Source of the DNA: an uncultured bacterium
GTDB lineage: Bacteria > Planctomycetota > Phycisphaerae > Phycisphaerales > SM1A02
NCBI GenBank assembly: GCA_903891095.1
Contig: CAITDI010000038.1
Span: 1 to 35,054, forward strand
Direction: 5' to 3'
Length of the DNA: 35,054 bases
Positions 11,719 through 20,929 of this stretch are shown piece after piece. A program made the translations under genes and the position numbers. The notes under the pieces are model-generated. The model did not search any database. It had not been told where the DNA came from and was given only the letters and a program-made list of their open reading frames with translations. Numbering within the stretch: the stretch's first letter is position 1; every line of letters starts with the position of its first letter.

Positions 11719-13134
11719 GTGAACGAACTCGCGGCATGGCTCCTTTCGATCGGCGCGTTCGCCGGCGTGGTCGTCTGCACCGTGATCGCCGCGAAATCGC
11801 TCGCGGGAGACGGCGCGCGCGGACGACGCCGCTGCCCAAAGTGCTGGCATGAACTCGGCCCCGCGACGCACGCGGGGCGCACGCTGCAATGCACGGAATG
11901 CGGCCACCACGCGGCGAGCGAGGGCGAGGTCACGCGCGCGCGACGCCAGCCGATTCGTGCGACGCTGGCGATCTCGGGCGCGGTGCTGATCATCGCGGCG
12001 ATGCGCGTGCGCCTGGTCGATCGCGGCGTGTGGAGCATGGCGCCGACCTCGGTGCTGCTTGCGGTCACGCCGCGTTTTTCCGACGGCGGCTACCGATCGA
12101 GCGGATGGGAGCTCGCGTGGCGCGTGCGCGCGGGCACCGCTTCCGACGCGCAGGTCCGTGACGCGCTCGACATCTTTGTCGCAGGCGACGACGACGCGCG
12201 CCCGCCGAGCGACGCATGGCGCGCGAAGTACCGCGACCTCGGCTCGGCGGTCATCGCCCGGCTTGGCGGAGGCGGCGCGGGGCCGGCCGATCCGGCGCTG
12301 CGAAAGCTGTTCGCGATTCCGCCCGCGATCAAGCTCGCGGTTGCGGCGGGCTCGACGCCCGCGCTCCTCGCGCTCGACGCCGACGTGTGGTGGCCGCCAT
12401 CGACCGACGCACAGCTCACGCTGACCTTTGCCGACGGCTCGACGCGCGCGGCGGAGTTCCATCCCGACGGGCGCTTCCCGAGCCTGATCGTCGAGCTCCC
12501 GCACGACGCGAAGGCGGGCGATCCCGTGACCTGCGCGTTGACCTACGTGCATGACGGCGCCGCCCCCGTCACGCTCGCTCCACAGAGCCTCACGCTCCCG
12601 ACGCTCGTCGTCGTGCCGCCACCGAAATGGGAGGCGCTCGACGACGACGCCATGCGGCACGACGTATCGCTCGTCTTTGCAGAAGGCCTCTCGGTCTGGT
12701 CGCAAGGCACGCCTCGCGGCGGCATGCGCTTCAACGCGACGGCCACGACAGGCGAGATCTTCAACGGCGTCGCCGTCGGGCTGCGCGTTGAACTGCTCGA
12801 GGAAGGTATCGTGCGCCGCACCAGCCGCATGTGGTGGCCAGGCGGCAGCGCGAGGGGCACTCCGATGTGGCTGACCTCGATCGAGGACGCAAGCGCGATG
12901 CAGCGCCTCTTCGACGAGAAGCCCGAAGGCGCGTGGCGCTGGAAGCTGCGCGTGACCGGCGACGAGCGACTCGCGCGCTACATCCTCAAGCCGCCGGGAC
13001 TACAAGGCGCCCCTGACGCGGATCCCCCGCTGCGCGGATGGTTTGCAGGCACCGTCGAGGTCCCCCTCGCGGTCGAACGCATGGCGGGACCGAGCCCGAC
13101 GCGTCGGTGGAAGGTCGCGCCGCGGGCCAACTGA
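11719..13134 (+). CDS. zinc-ribbon membrane protein, function unknown
   Basis: A 471-residue protein that starts with GTG. Helix one is LAAWLLSIGAFAGVVVCTVI. A cytoplasmic-looking zinc ribbon follows (CPKCWHELG and CTECGHH, about residues 37-60), then a second helix (IRATLAISGAVLIIAAM), then about 370 residues outside the membrane without a recognisable domain. The helix / CPKCW-CxECG ribbon / helix arrangement is common in Phycisphaerales proteins of unknown role, which supports the taxonomic call. It lies 49 nt after the ABC permease and may be co-transcribed. Nothing in the C-terminal region identifies an enzyme. Confidence 0.8.
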   Translation: MNELAAWLLSIGAFAGVVVCTVIAAKSLAGDGARGRRRCPKCWHELGPATHAGRTLQCTECGHHAASEGEVTRARRQPIRATLAISGAVLIIAAMRVRLVDRGVWSMAPTSVLLAVTPRFSDGGYRSSGWELAWRVRAGTASDAQVRDALDIFVAGDDDARPPSDAWRAKYRDLGSAVIARLGGGGAGPADPALRKLFAIPPAIKLAVAAGSTPALLALDADVWWPPSTDAQLTLTFADGSTRAAEFHPDGRFPSLIVELPHDAKAGDPVTCALTYVHDGAAPVTLAPQSLTLPTLVVVPPPKWEALDDDAMRHDVSLVFAEGLSVWSQGTPRGGMRFNATATTGEIFNGVAVGLRVELLEEGIVRRTSRMWWPGGSARGTPMWLTSIEDASAMQRLFDEKPEGAWRWKLRVTGDERLARYILKPPGLQGAPDADPPLRGWFAGTVEVPLAVERMAGPSPTRRWKVAPRAN

Positions 13135-13220
13135 CCACGGCCGCACGCCTAGTAGCGCCACGGCCGCACGCTAGTAGCGCCACGGCCGCACGCCAGTAGC
13201 GCCACGCCGCACGCCCAGTG
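13135..13220. repeat. 22-23-bp tandem repeat, about four copies
   Basis: Units start at 13135, 13158, 13180 and 13202 with consensus CCACGGCCGCACGCTAGTAG plus CG; the fourth is degenerate. The array begins right at the end of the preceding gene. The rest of the gap up to 13505 holds only a 7-bp inverted repeat (CGAACCC at 13303, GGGTTCG at 13321) and no convincing gene. Confidence 0.85.
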
Positions 13221-13505
13221 ACCCCTTCGGGAGAGAAAGCAGCTGCAAGCAGCCGGAAACGGGACGCCAATCTGGCGCCGCCGCCATCCAGGGACGAGCG
13301 CTCGAACCCTAGTGCAAGGTGGGTTCGGCGTCCATCGATCCCGACCTTCCACTCAGAGCGCGGAGCGCAAAGGAGGCCTGGTCTTCGTCGCGGTAGTCGC
13401 CGATCCCTAGGGTTCAAGCAAGGTTCGAGGCGATGTGCCTGGAAGCCCGCCCGAGGGGGTCACGGGGCGTGACGAATCGAGTGTACCCCCAAGATTTCGA
13501 GGTGA

Positions 13506-13534
13506 TTGACAACCTCCGCGGATTCCCGCATGAT
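13506..13534 (+). promoter_or_regulatory. candidate sigma-70-type promoter of the small lipoprotein gene
   Basis: A perfect -35 box TTGACA (13506-13511) is followed after 17 nt by CATGAT (13529-13534, four of six matches to TATAAT). It would place transcription start about 18 nt upstream of the lipoprotein ATG, with the ribosome-binding site between. Confidence 0.5.
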
Positions 13535-13558
13535 GCCCCGCTCAACAGAGGAAGATTC

Positions 13559-13876
13559 ATGCCCCGTATCACTCGCATCAACGCTCTCTCTTCGACCGCC
13601 GCCGTTCTCGCGATCGGCGCATCGATGTTCACCCTCGCTGGCTGCAAGTCCGATCCGGACCGCAAGTACAAGACCGACCTTGATTCGCTCTCGGTCGACC
13701 TCTCCCCCGAGCTCGTCAACACCTCGCAGACCAAGGACGAGTCCCGCATGGACTGGGCCGTGGACCGCGACCAGGACATGCGCAGCGCGTGGTCGGACAT
13801 GGGCCGCTTCTGGCTCACCGACAAGCCGAGCCGCCTGAGCCCGTATCCGATCATGCCGACCGGTGGAAATCCCTGA
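13559..13876 (+). CDS. small lipoprotein, function unknown
   Basis: A 105-residue protein. The signal (SSTAAVLAIGASMFTLAGC) ends in a good lipobox, LAGC, so the mature protein is lipidated at Cys 26. The rest is charged and soluble (KSDPDRKYKTDLDSLSVDLS, then MDWAVDRDQDMRSAWSDMGR) and ends in PYPIMPTGGNP. I do not recognise a family. The start is secure: GAGGAAG sits 4-10 nt upstream, one of the better ribosome-binding sites in the window, and a TTGACA promoter lies just before it. It stands alone between repeat-rich gaps and is probably expressed on its own. Confidence 0.82.
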   Translation: MPRITRINALSSTAAVLAIGASMFTLAGCKSDPDRKYKTDLDSLSVDLSPELVNTSQTKDESRMDWAVDRDQDMRSAWSDMGRFWLTDKPSRLSPYPIMPTGGNP

Positions 13877-13936
13877 TTTTCACCAGCGACTGTCGTTGAA
13901 GGCTGGGGCCTTCAACTTCTTCGCTGGTGGGGTGTG
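13877..13936. repeat. 60-bp structured repeat, copy 1
   Basis: Identical to 13975-14034. Outer 9-bp arms CACCAGCGA / TCGCTGGTG enclose an inner 8-bp hairpin TTGAAGGC-TGGG-GCCTTCAA. The copy begins with a T-run directly after the lipoprotein stop codon, so it could also end that transcript. Confidence 0.9.
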
Positions 13937-13974
13937 GGTCACGCAAACGAACTTTCGGGGGCCGCGCGTCGTCG

Positions 13975-14034
13975 TTTTCACCAGCGACTGTCGTTGAAGG
14001 CTGGGGCCTTCAACTTCTTCGCTGGTGGGGTGTG
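13975..14034. repeat. 60-bp structured repeat, copy 2
   Basis: A perfect direct copy of 13877-13936, 98 nt downstream, with the same nested two-stem fold. The 38 nt between the copies are unrelated to the repeat. Confidence 0.9.
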
Positions 14035-14087
14035 AGCCGTGCACGCAGACTTCTGACGCGGGGTGCGTCCGCTGTCGGCTTTGTGGC

Positions 14088-14132
14088 GAAAGATCCGCCT
14101 ACCCTCGGCGCTTCTGCCGATAGGCGTCTTTC
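14088..14132 (+). promoter_or_regulatory. long three-part hairpin just upstream of an MFS gene
   Basis: Three stacked stems form one hairpin: GAAAGA/TCTTTC, CGCCTA/TAGGCG and TCGGC/GCCGA, with bulges TC and CCC only on the 5' side and a six-nt loop. It ends 10 nt before the ATG at 14143, where a ribosome-binding site would be expected and none is seen. It could be a leader element, or a terminator for transcription coming from the left (T-rich TCTTTCCGATTCTT follows). Confidence 0.5.
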
Positions 14133-14142
14133 CGATTCTTCG

Positions 14143-15552
14143 ATGCGCGAGCTTGCCCCGCTTCTTCTTCCCGTACGGTTCGTTGGCGCGTTTGCCCGGA
14201 GCTTTCATCCGGCTGCGCTGCCTCCGCTGCTGCGGCGGACGTACGGGCGCGAGCTCGTCAGCTGGGCGTTTCTGCCGCTCATGCTCGGCGCGATCGAGGG
14301 CGGCACCATCGCCATCGTCGTCAAGAAGGCGTTCACGGACCAACCCGGCGTCGATCCGTTCTGGCTCGACCTCGCGACCGCGTGGGCGCTCGCGGCGCCA
14401 AACGTCGCGAACCTGACCAGCTTCATCTGGTCGGCGCTTGCGCGCGGCCGACCGAAGGTCCCGTTCATCTCGTGGATGCAGATCGCGTGCTGCGTGATGG
14501 TCACGGCGATCGCGTGCTTTCCGCGCAACGGCTGGGGCCTGATCGCCGTCTGCATCGCGCTCGGCCTGGCGCGCATGGCGTGGACCGGCGTGATCACCGT
14601 GCGCGCGGCGGTGTGGCGCAACAACTATCCCGGCGCGAACCGCGCCACCATCGCGGGCAAGCTCGCGACGGTGCAGAGCCTGTTCCTCGCGGCGGCGGGC
14701 TTCATGGTCGGCAAGGCGATGGACTGGTCGCCCGACAACTACCACCTGCTCTTCCCCGCGCTTGCGGTGTTTGGGTTCATCGGCAACCAGATCTACCGCA
14801 AGGTGCGGCTGCGCCGCGCGCGGCAGCTGCAGCGCGCCGAGCTCGACGGCCGCAAGAAAGACGCTGGATTCAGCCCGATGGCGATGGTCACGCTCCTGCG
14901 CGAGGACCGTCTCTACGCCAAGTTCATGTGGTGGATGAGCGTGTTCGGCTTCGGCAATCTCATGCTCGGCGCGCCGATGACCTTCGTCGTGACCGACGAG
15001 CTCAAGCTCGGCTACACCGCGGGAATCATGATCAACACGATCGTGCCGCTCCTGGTCATGCCCTTCGCCATCCCGGTGTGGGCGCGGCTGATGGACCGCA
15101 TGCACATCATCCATTTCCGCGCGATCCACGGATGGAGCTTCGTCACGGCCAGCGCCGCGGTGACGCTCGCGTCGTACATGCACTCCGAGGCGCTGATCTA
15201 CCTCGGCGCCCTGCTCCTCGGCATCGGCTACGCGGGCGGAACGCTGGCGTGGAACCTCGGGCACCAGGACTTCGCCAGCGCCGAGCGCGACGCCGAGTAC
15301 ATGGCGGTGCACGTGACGCTCAACGGGATCCGCGGCATCCTCGCGCCGCTCGCGGCGTGGGGCCTGCACCAGTGGCTCGCGCCGCGCGGGATGGCGCCGC
15401 TGGTCCTCGTGATCTGCACGATCATCAACGCGGTCGGCGTGCTTGGCTTCATGTCGATGCGCCACCTGTTCGCGCCGCGCTCGAAGTTCGACGGCGACGC
15501 GGTGGCCCAACCCGAGCCGACGCCCGAGCCGACGCCCGCGCGCGTCAGATAA
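14143..15552 (+). CDS. MFS transporter
   Basis: A 469-residue inner-membrane protein with about 10-12 predicted helices in two bundles. Visible segments include FLPLMLGAIEGGTIAIVV, MQIACCVMVTAIACF, NGWGLIAVCIALGLA, MSVFGFGNLMLGAPMTFVV, MINTIVPLLVMPFAIPVW and LIYLGALLLGIGYAGGTLAW. A charged loop (RKVRLRRARQLQRAELDGRK) joins the halves, as in the major facilitator superfamily. The tail is a short PEPTPEPTPA repeat. The substrate cannot be told. It resembles in layout the other MFS gene at 20930. The ATG lacks a Shine-Dalgarno and follows a strong hairpin; longer in-frame starts would run through the repeat region and were rejected. Confidence 0.82.
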   Translation: MRELAPLLLPVRFVGAFARSFHPAALPPLLRRTYGRELVSWAFLPLMLGAIEGGTIAIVVKKAFTDQPGVDPFWLDLATAWALAAPNVANLTSFIWSALARGRPKVPFISWMQIACCVMVTAIACFPRNGWGLIAVCIALGLARMAWTGVITVRAAVWRNNYPGANRATIAGKLATVQSLFLAAAGFMVGKAMDWSPDNYHLLFPALAVFGFIGNQIYRKVRLRRARQLQRAELDGRKKDAGFSPMAMVTLLREDRLYAKFMWWMSVFGFGNLMLGAPMTFVVTDELKLGYTAGIMINTIVPLLVMPFAIPVWARLMDRMHIIHFRAIHGWSFVTASAAVTLASYMHSEALIYLGALLLGIGYAGGTLAWNLGHQDFASAERDAEYMAVHVTLNGIRGILAPLAAWGLHQWLAPRGMAPLVLVICTIINAVGVLGFMSMRHLFAPRSKFDGDAVAQPEPTPEPTPARVR

Positions 15553-15643
15553 CAGCCGGCGCGCGCGACCGCTGATCTTTCCCCTGCGGCAGCACTCACG
15601 GGATCACGCAGCGCGTGGTATCGTCGGCGATTCCCCGCTTCCG

Positions 15644-15682
15644 AGCCGGGGGCCCCGGCTTCAAGTTCGGACTGCTGTCCGA
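15644..15682 (+). promoter_or_regulatory. two small hairpins in the rpsA leader
   Basis: AGCCGGG-GGC-CCCGGCT (15644-15660) is followed by TCGGAC-TGCT-GTCCGA (15667-15682), inside the 193-nt gap before rpsA. They may be leader structures, for example for S1 autoregulation, or the first may end the MFS transcript. No long T-run is present, so the function is open. Confidence 0.35.
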
Positions 15683-15745
15683 CCCGGATCAATTGCTCGG
15701 CGCGCTGCGGCTTGGTGCCGCGGCGTGGGAAACACTACACACACT

Positions 15746-17503
<1,758 letters not shown>

Positions 17504-17561
17504 GTCGAGACGAATGCGGTCGCCAGTTCCATCGATCTGAAGGCGACCGATCTGAAAACGA

Positions 17562-17601
17562 ATCCCGGCCGCGGCATTTCTGCCGCGGCCGGGATGTTTT
17601 T
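17562..17601. terminator. bidirectional terminator after rpsA
   Basis: A perfect 15-bp GC-rich stem (17562-17576 with 17581-17595, arm ATCCCGGCCGCGGCA) has a TTTC loop and is followed on the plus strand by GTTTTT. On the minus strand the hairpin is followed by CGTTTTC, so it can also end transcripts coming from the right, such as the possible small gene at 17633-17719. Confidence 0.9.
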
Positions 17602-17632
17602 CCCCTCAGAAGAACGCGATCTGCAAGGCGTC

Positions 17633-17719
17633 TCAGCAGAGCGCGATGAAGGCAAGCACGGCGAGAAGTACGATCTTGCGGCGGTTGTCGACGGGAGCAA
17701 GGATGTTCGAGATCAGCAT
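17633..17719 (-). CDS. possible 28-residue membrane microprotein
   Basis: An ATG-started frame too short for usual gene finding. It begins MLISNILAPVDNRRKI and ends in a hydrophobic helix (VLLAVLAFIALC, then TGA). The amphipathic N-terminus, a basic NRRK turn and one membrane-length helix are the layout of many bacterial microproteins. GGAA lies 8 nt upstream. It reads toward the rpsA terminator, which has a usable T-run on this strand, and lies divergent to the secreted-protein gene starting near 17781, whose chosen start leaves this frame clear. No family is recognised, and a frame this short could be chance. Confidence 0.45.
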   Translation of the reverse strand: MLISNILAPVDNRRKIVLLAVLAFIALC

Positions 17720-17780
17720 GGCGAATTCCGTTCTTCAGTTGTTTTCCCGTCGCGGTCACACCGCGTACTTCGCTGGAACT

Positions 17781-19649
17781 ATGGCAACGCCCATGCCAAC
17801 GGGTGTTTCACGGCGCTTTCGTCGTGGTTTGCTTCTACAGAGCTTCGTTCTATGCGGGCTGATGCATTGGAGTGCGACAGATTGTTGCAACGCCGCCACA
17901 CCGCCTGCTGCGGGTGTGGCATCGGCGCCCAGCCCCACCGCTGCCGCGGCGAACTCCGCGCCCGATGAGCTGACCGCGCTCGACGCGTTCATCGCGGCGC
18001 GGGCGTGGCTCGACGCCGACGCGCTGCCCGCGCTGGACGCACAGTCGGCACAGGTGGAACTGCGCGACACCGCCGGCGTCTGCGTCCTGCTGCGGCTCGA
18101 CGGGCGCGTGGTCGGCGTCGGCGACGATTCCCTCGGCGACCCGCTCATGCTCCGGCGCGCGGTGGGACGCGCGGTGACCAAGGCGCTCGGCGACGACACG
18201 ATCCGCGCCGTGCGCGCGACGATGGGCGACAAGGTCACGGGGCGGCTTTCGCTCGAGGTCGAGCTCGCGGGCGCGCTGGTGCCGCTTCTCGGGCGCACGA
18301 TCGCCGATGCGGCTGCGCGCGTGGTGCCAGGAACCGACGGCCTCGCGGTGCGCCGCGGCGATGCGGTGTTTCGCGCGTATCCGTCGCGGCTGCTCTCGGC
18401 CGACATCGCCGCGCGACCTGACGGAACGATCACGGCGCTGATGGTCGACGCGGGGCTGCCCGCGAAGGACCTCAACAAGTTCGAGGCCGCGGACCGCGTC
18501 TCGCTCGCGCGTTTCGCGACGATCCGGCTGCGGCAGGCGAAGACGGGCGCGGCTCCGTCGGTGATCACGCGCGCGGGACGGCCGATTGAATTCGCGGAGG
18601 TCACGCCCGCGTTCACGCGTTCGCTCGCGGCGCAGCTCAGCGCGCGACTCAGCGGGCAGGTCGTGCCGCGAAGCCTCGCGGGCACGCCCGGGCAGATGGC
18701 CGATGTCATCGGGCTCCTCGGCAAGCTCAACCCCACCGCCGACATCTACGAGCCGCCGTTTGCCGATGCGCGCGACAGCGCGTTTGCCGCGCTCGCGCTG
18801 GCCGAAGCGTCGCGCAGCGCTGCGATCCCCGATGCATTGCGCGACCTCGCGCGCACCAACGCGCTCGCGCTGCTGCGCTCGGTCGCCGCGATGCCCGACG
18901 CAACGCGCCCCGCTGACGCCGATGCACTCTCCGCGCTCGCGTTTGCCGCGAGCGGCTCCGACGACGCCGTGTTGCGCGCCAAGCTCACCGAGCGCGCGCG
19001 CGCCGCAGCCGCCAAGTTCGCCCAGGTCGAGAAGACCGACCCGCCGACGCCGGAAGCGCCCGCGCTCGCCGCAGCGGGCTTCGCTGCCATCGCGCCCGAT
19101 GAAGGCGCGACGACCGCGGACCGCATCGTCGGCGAACTCTTCACGGCCTACGCCGAGCGGCCGGGCTGGCTGGTCGAAGCGGCGATCCCGCTCGCGTATC
19201 TCTCGCGCGGCGGCAACCTGTCGCCCGATCGCGCGGCGCAGCTGCGCACGCTCTTCACCAAGCTCGCGCAGCAGCTCGCGGCCGAGCAGATCGGCGCCGA
19301 CCCGGTCGCGTCGGAGGGAATCCCCGCCGACGTCGAGGGCGGACTGCTCATGCCAGGCGTTCTCCGGCTGCGCCCCGACTGCGGGTGCCTGCGCTACGCC
19401 GCGGCCTTCGCGATCGCCTTCCCGCCTGCCGACGCGGCGACTCCCGAGGCGGTCCGCACGATGACGCGGCGGTTCGTGCGATTCCTCGCCCAGCATGTCG
19501 CGGACGAGCCGTGGGTCGACGGTTTCCGCGATCCCAAGGCACTTCGCGGACTTGTCCGCTGGTCGCTCGCGGGCGACGACTGTCCGCCGACGGCGACTTC
19601 GGCGGGACTGCTCCTCAGCACCGCAGCGGCAGCGGCTTCGGCCCAGTGA
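17781..19649 (+). CDS. secreted protein of unknown function, faint AMMECR1-like region
   Basis: A 622-residue protein with an N-terminal basic and hydrophobic export signal (RRFRRGLLLQSFVLCGLMHW). Residues about 80-200 (VCVLLRLDGRVVGVGDD, then VPGTDGLAVRRGDAVFRAYP) have the order of motifs seen in AMMECR1-domain proteins (a 'V.L...G...G' strand, a paired-strand middle, then 'G.DGL.V..G'), but key family residues are not clearly kept. The second half is helical and Ala-rich with repeats (FAALALAEASRSAAIPDALR, GWLVEAAIPLAYLSRGG) suggesting an alpha/alpha toroid or TPR-like fold. It contains one CGC motif (RPDCGCLRYA). ATGs at 17793, 17718, 17703 and 17646 are in frame; 17781 or 17793 gives the export signal directly. 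Function is unknown. Confidence 0.72.
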   Translation: MATPMPTGVSRRFRRGLLLQSFVLCGLMHWSATDCCNAATPPAAGVASAPSPTAAAANSAPDELTALDAFIAARAWLDADALPALDAQSAQVELRDTAGVCVLLRLDGRVVGVGDDSLGDPLMLRRAVGRAVTKALGDDTIRAVRATMGDKVTGRLSLEVELAGALVPLLGRTIADAAARVVPGTDGLAVRRGDAVFRAYPSRLLSADIAARPDGTITALMVDAGLPAKDLNKFEAADRVSLARFATIRLRQAKTGAAPSVITRAGRPIEFAEVTPAFTRSLAAQLSARLSGQVVPRSLAGTPGQMADVIGLLGKLNPTADIYEPPFADARDSAFAALALAEASRSAAIPDALRDLARTNALALLRSVAAMPDATRPADADALSALAFAASGSDDAVLRAKLTERARAAAAKFAQVEKTDPPTPEAPALAAAGFAAIAPDEGATTADRIVGELFTAYAERPGWLVEAAIPLAYLSRGGNLSPDRAAQLRTLFTKLAQQLAAEQIGADPVASEGIPADVEGGLLMPGVLRLRPDCGCLRYAAAFAIAFPPADAATPEAVRTMTRRFVRFLAQHVADEPWVDGFRDPKALRGLVRWSLAGDDCPPTATSAGLLLSTAAAAASAQ

Positions 19650-19758
19650 GCGGCGACGGCAATTGCGGGAAATCCCGATTGTTCCGCAAATCCAAAGGCA
19701 GACGCGCCGTATATTCGATGCTGTCTGGGTCCAGAACCCTCTTTCGGAGTTCACGCAC

Positions 19759-20808
19759 ATGAAGCCTGTCTCGCTCGCCATCCTGGCCGTCACCTCGACT
19801 TTCCTCATCGGATCGGTCGCCAACGCGCAAGGTCTCAGCGAACGCGTCCGCGCGGTCGCCGAGCAGAAGCAGGAAGCCGCCAAGGCCGACACGGGCCGCG
19901 GCAAGCTCCTCGGCGCGCTGCTCTACACCGACATGACGGTCAACTTCGACAAGACGCCCGCCAAGACCGCGTTCGAGTTCGTCGCTGCGCACCTCGGTGC
20001 GCCGATGGTCGCGCGCTACGCGGGCCAGGGCGGCTCCGAGGGCATCGACCCCGAGCTCGAGATCACGCTCAACATGGAGAACGCGCCCGCGATCACCGTG
20101 ATTGGTCGCCTGCTCGAGATGTGCGGCACCGATGCGCCGTGCACGTGGCAGCTGCGCGAAGGCTTCATCGAGGTGGGTACGAAGGAGCGCCTTGCGGTTC
20201 CGGCCGCGCGTGAGCTCCGCATGTATCCGATCCGCGATCTTCTGTTTGATCCGCCGACCTTTGACAACGCGCCCCAGTTCAACCTCGGCGCTGCGATGCA
20301 GCAGGGCCAAGGCGGTCAGAACGGCGGCGGCAGCGGCGGCTCTGGCGGCGGTGGCGGCGGCTTCGGTGGTGGTGGAGGCGGTGGCGGATTCGGCGGCGGC
20401 GGCGGCGGCATGGGCGGTGGTGGCTCAGGCGGCAGCGGCGGCGGCGGCGTGATCGGCAACCCCAAGGACGATCCCGAGCGCAAGAGCCTCGAAGAGCAGG
20501 CCGACCAGCTCATGACCATCATCCAGGAGCAGTGCGAACCCGAGGCGTGGAAGGACGCGGGCGGCGAATGGGCCACCATGCGCTACTACCAGGGCGTCCT
20601 CATCGTGCGCGCCCCGGACTTCATCCATCGCCAGATCGACGGCTATCCGTTCGCCCCCGTGCGTCCGCGCTCGTCGGGCTCGGGCGAGGCGCGCCGCTAC
20701 GTGACCTTCACCGACGAACTCTCGATCGTGCAGAACGTGGGCTTTACCAGCTCGACGGTGCAAGGCGCGACCGGCGCAAACGGCAACAGCTCGAACTCGA
20801 AGAAGTAA
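19759..20808 (+). CDS. secreted STN/secretin-like protein with glycine-rich insert
   Basis: A 349-residue protein with a Sec signal (LAILAVTSTFLIGSVANAQ). Residues about 50-150 read as a secretin/TonB short N-terminal-like domain: LYTDMTVNFDKTPAKTAFEF, then ITLNMENAPAITVIGRLLE and GFIEVGTKERL. The RMYPIRDLLFDPPTF segment resembles the 'Y.IRDLL' piece found after STN repeats in planctomycetal proteins. An insert of about 45 residues, nearly all Gly with Ser and Phe (20310-20455), separates it from a C-terminal region (SLEEQADQLMTIIQEQCEPE ... QGVLIVRAPDFIHRQID) that looks like a second such domain. No secretin pore domain follows, so it is not a secretin itself. The gene has its own terminator at 20856. 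TATATT at 19712 is a possible -10 box. Confidence 0.8.
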   Translation: MKPVSLAILAVTSTFLIGSVANAQGLSERVRAVAEQKQEAAKADTGRGKLLGALLYTDMTVNFDKTPAKTAFEFVAAHLGAPMVARYAGQGGSEGIDPELEITLNMENAPAITVIGRLLEMCGTDAPCTWQLREGFIEVGTKERLAVPAARELRMYPIRDLLFDPPTFDNAPQFNLGAAMQQGQGGQNGGGSGGSGGGGGGFGGGGGGGGFGGGGGGMGGGGSGGSGGGGVIGNPKDDPERKSLEEQADQLMTIIQEQCEPEAWKDAGGEWATMRYYQGVLIVRAPDFIHRQIDGYPFAPVRPRSSGSGEARRYVTFTDELSIVQNVGFTSSTVQGATGANGNSSNSKK

Positions 20809-20855
20809 TCGAAGAAGTAGCCGGCGCCGCGATCTTGCGGTCAAGCAACGAACAC

Positions 20856-20898
20856 GCGACCTGCCCACGACATTGATCGTGGGCAGGTCGCTTTCGTT
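20856..20898 (+). terminator. Rho-independent terminator of the STN-domain gene
   Basis: A perfect 15-bp stem (20856-20870 with 20877-20891, arm GCGACCTGCCCACGA) with a six-nt loop is followed by TTTCGTTC. It starts 48 nt after the stop codon and separates this gene from the MFS gene that follows. Confidence 0.85.
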
Positions 20899-20929
20899 CG
20901 GCGGCAGTCGCTACGCTCCGCGCGCACGG

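Noticed and set aside
13135-13220. CRISPR array
   Set aside because: The units are contiguous with no unique spacers and there are no cas genes.
13390-13440. tRNA-like T-loop pieces (GGTTCAAGC, GGTTCGAGGC)
   Set aside because: No acceptor stem, anticodon arm or D arm could be built around them.
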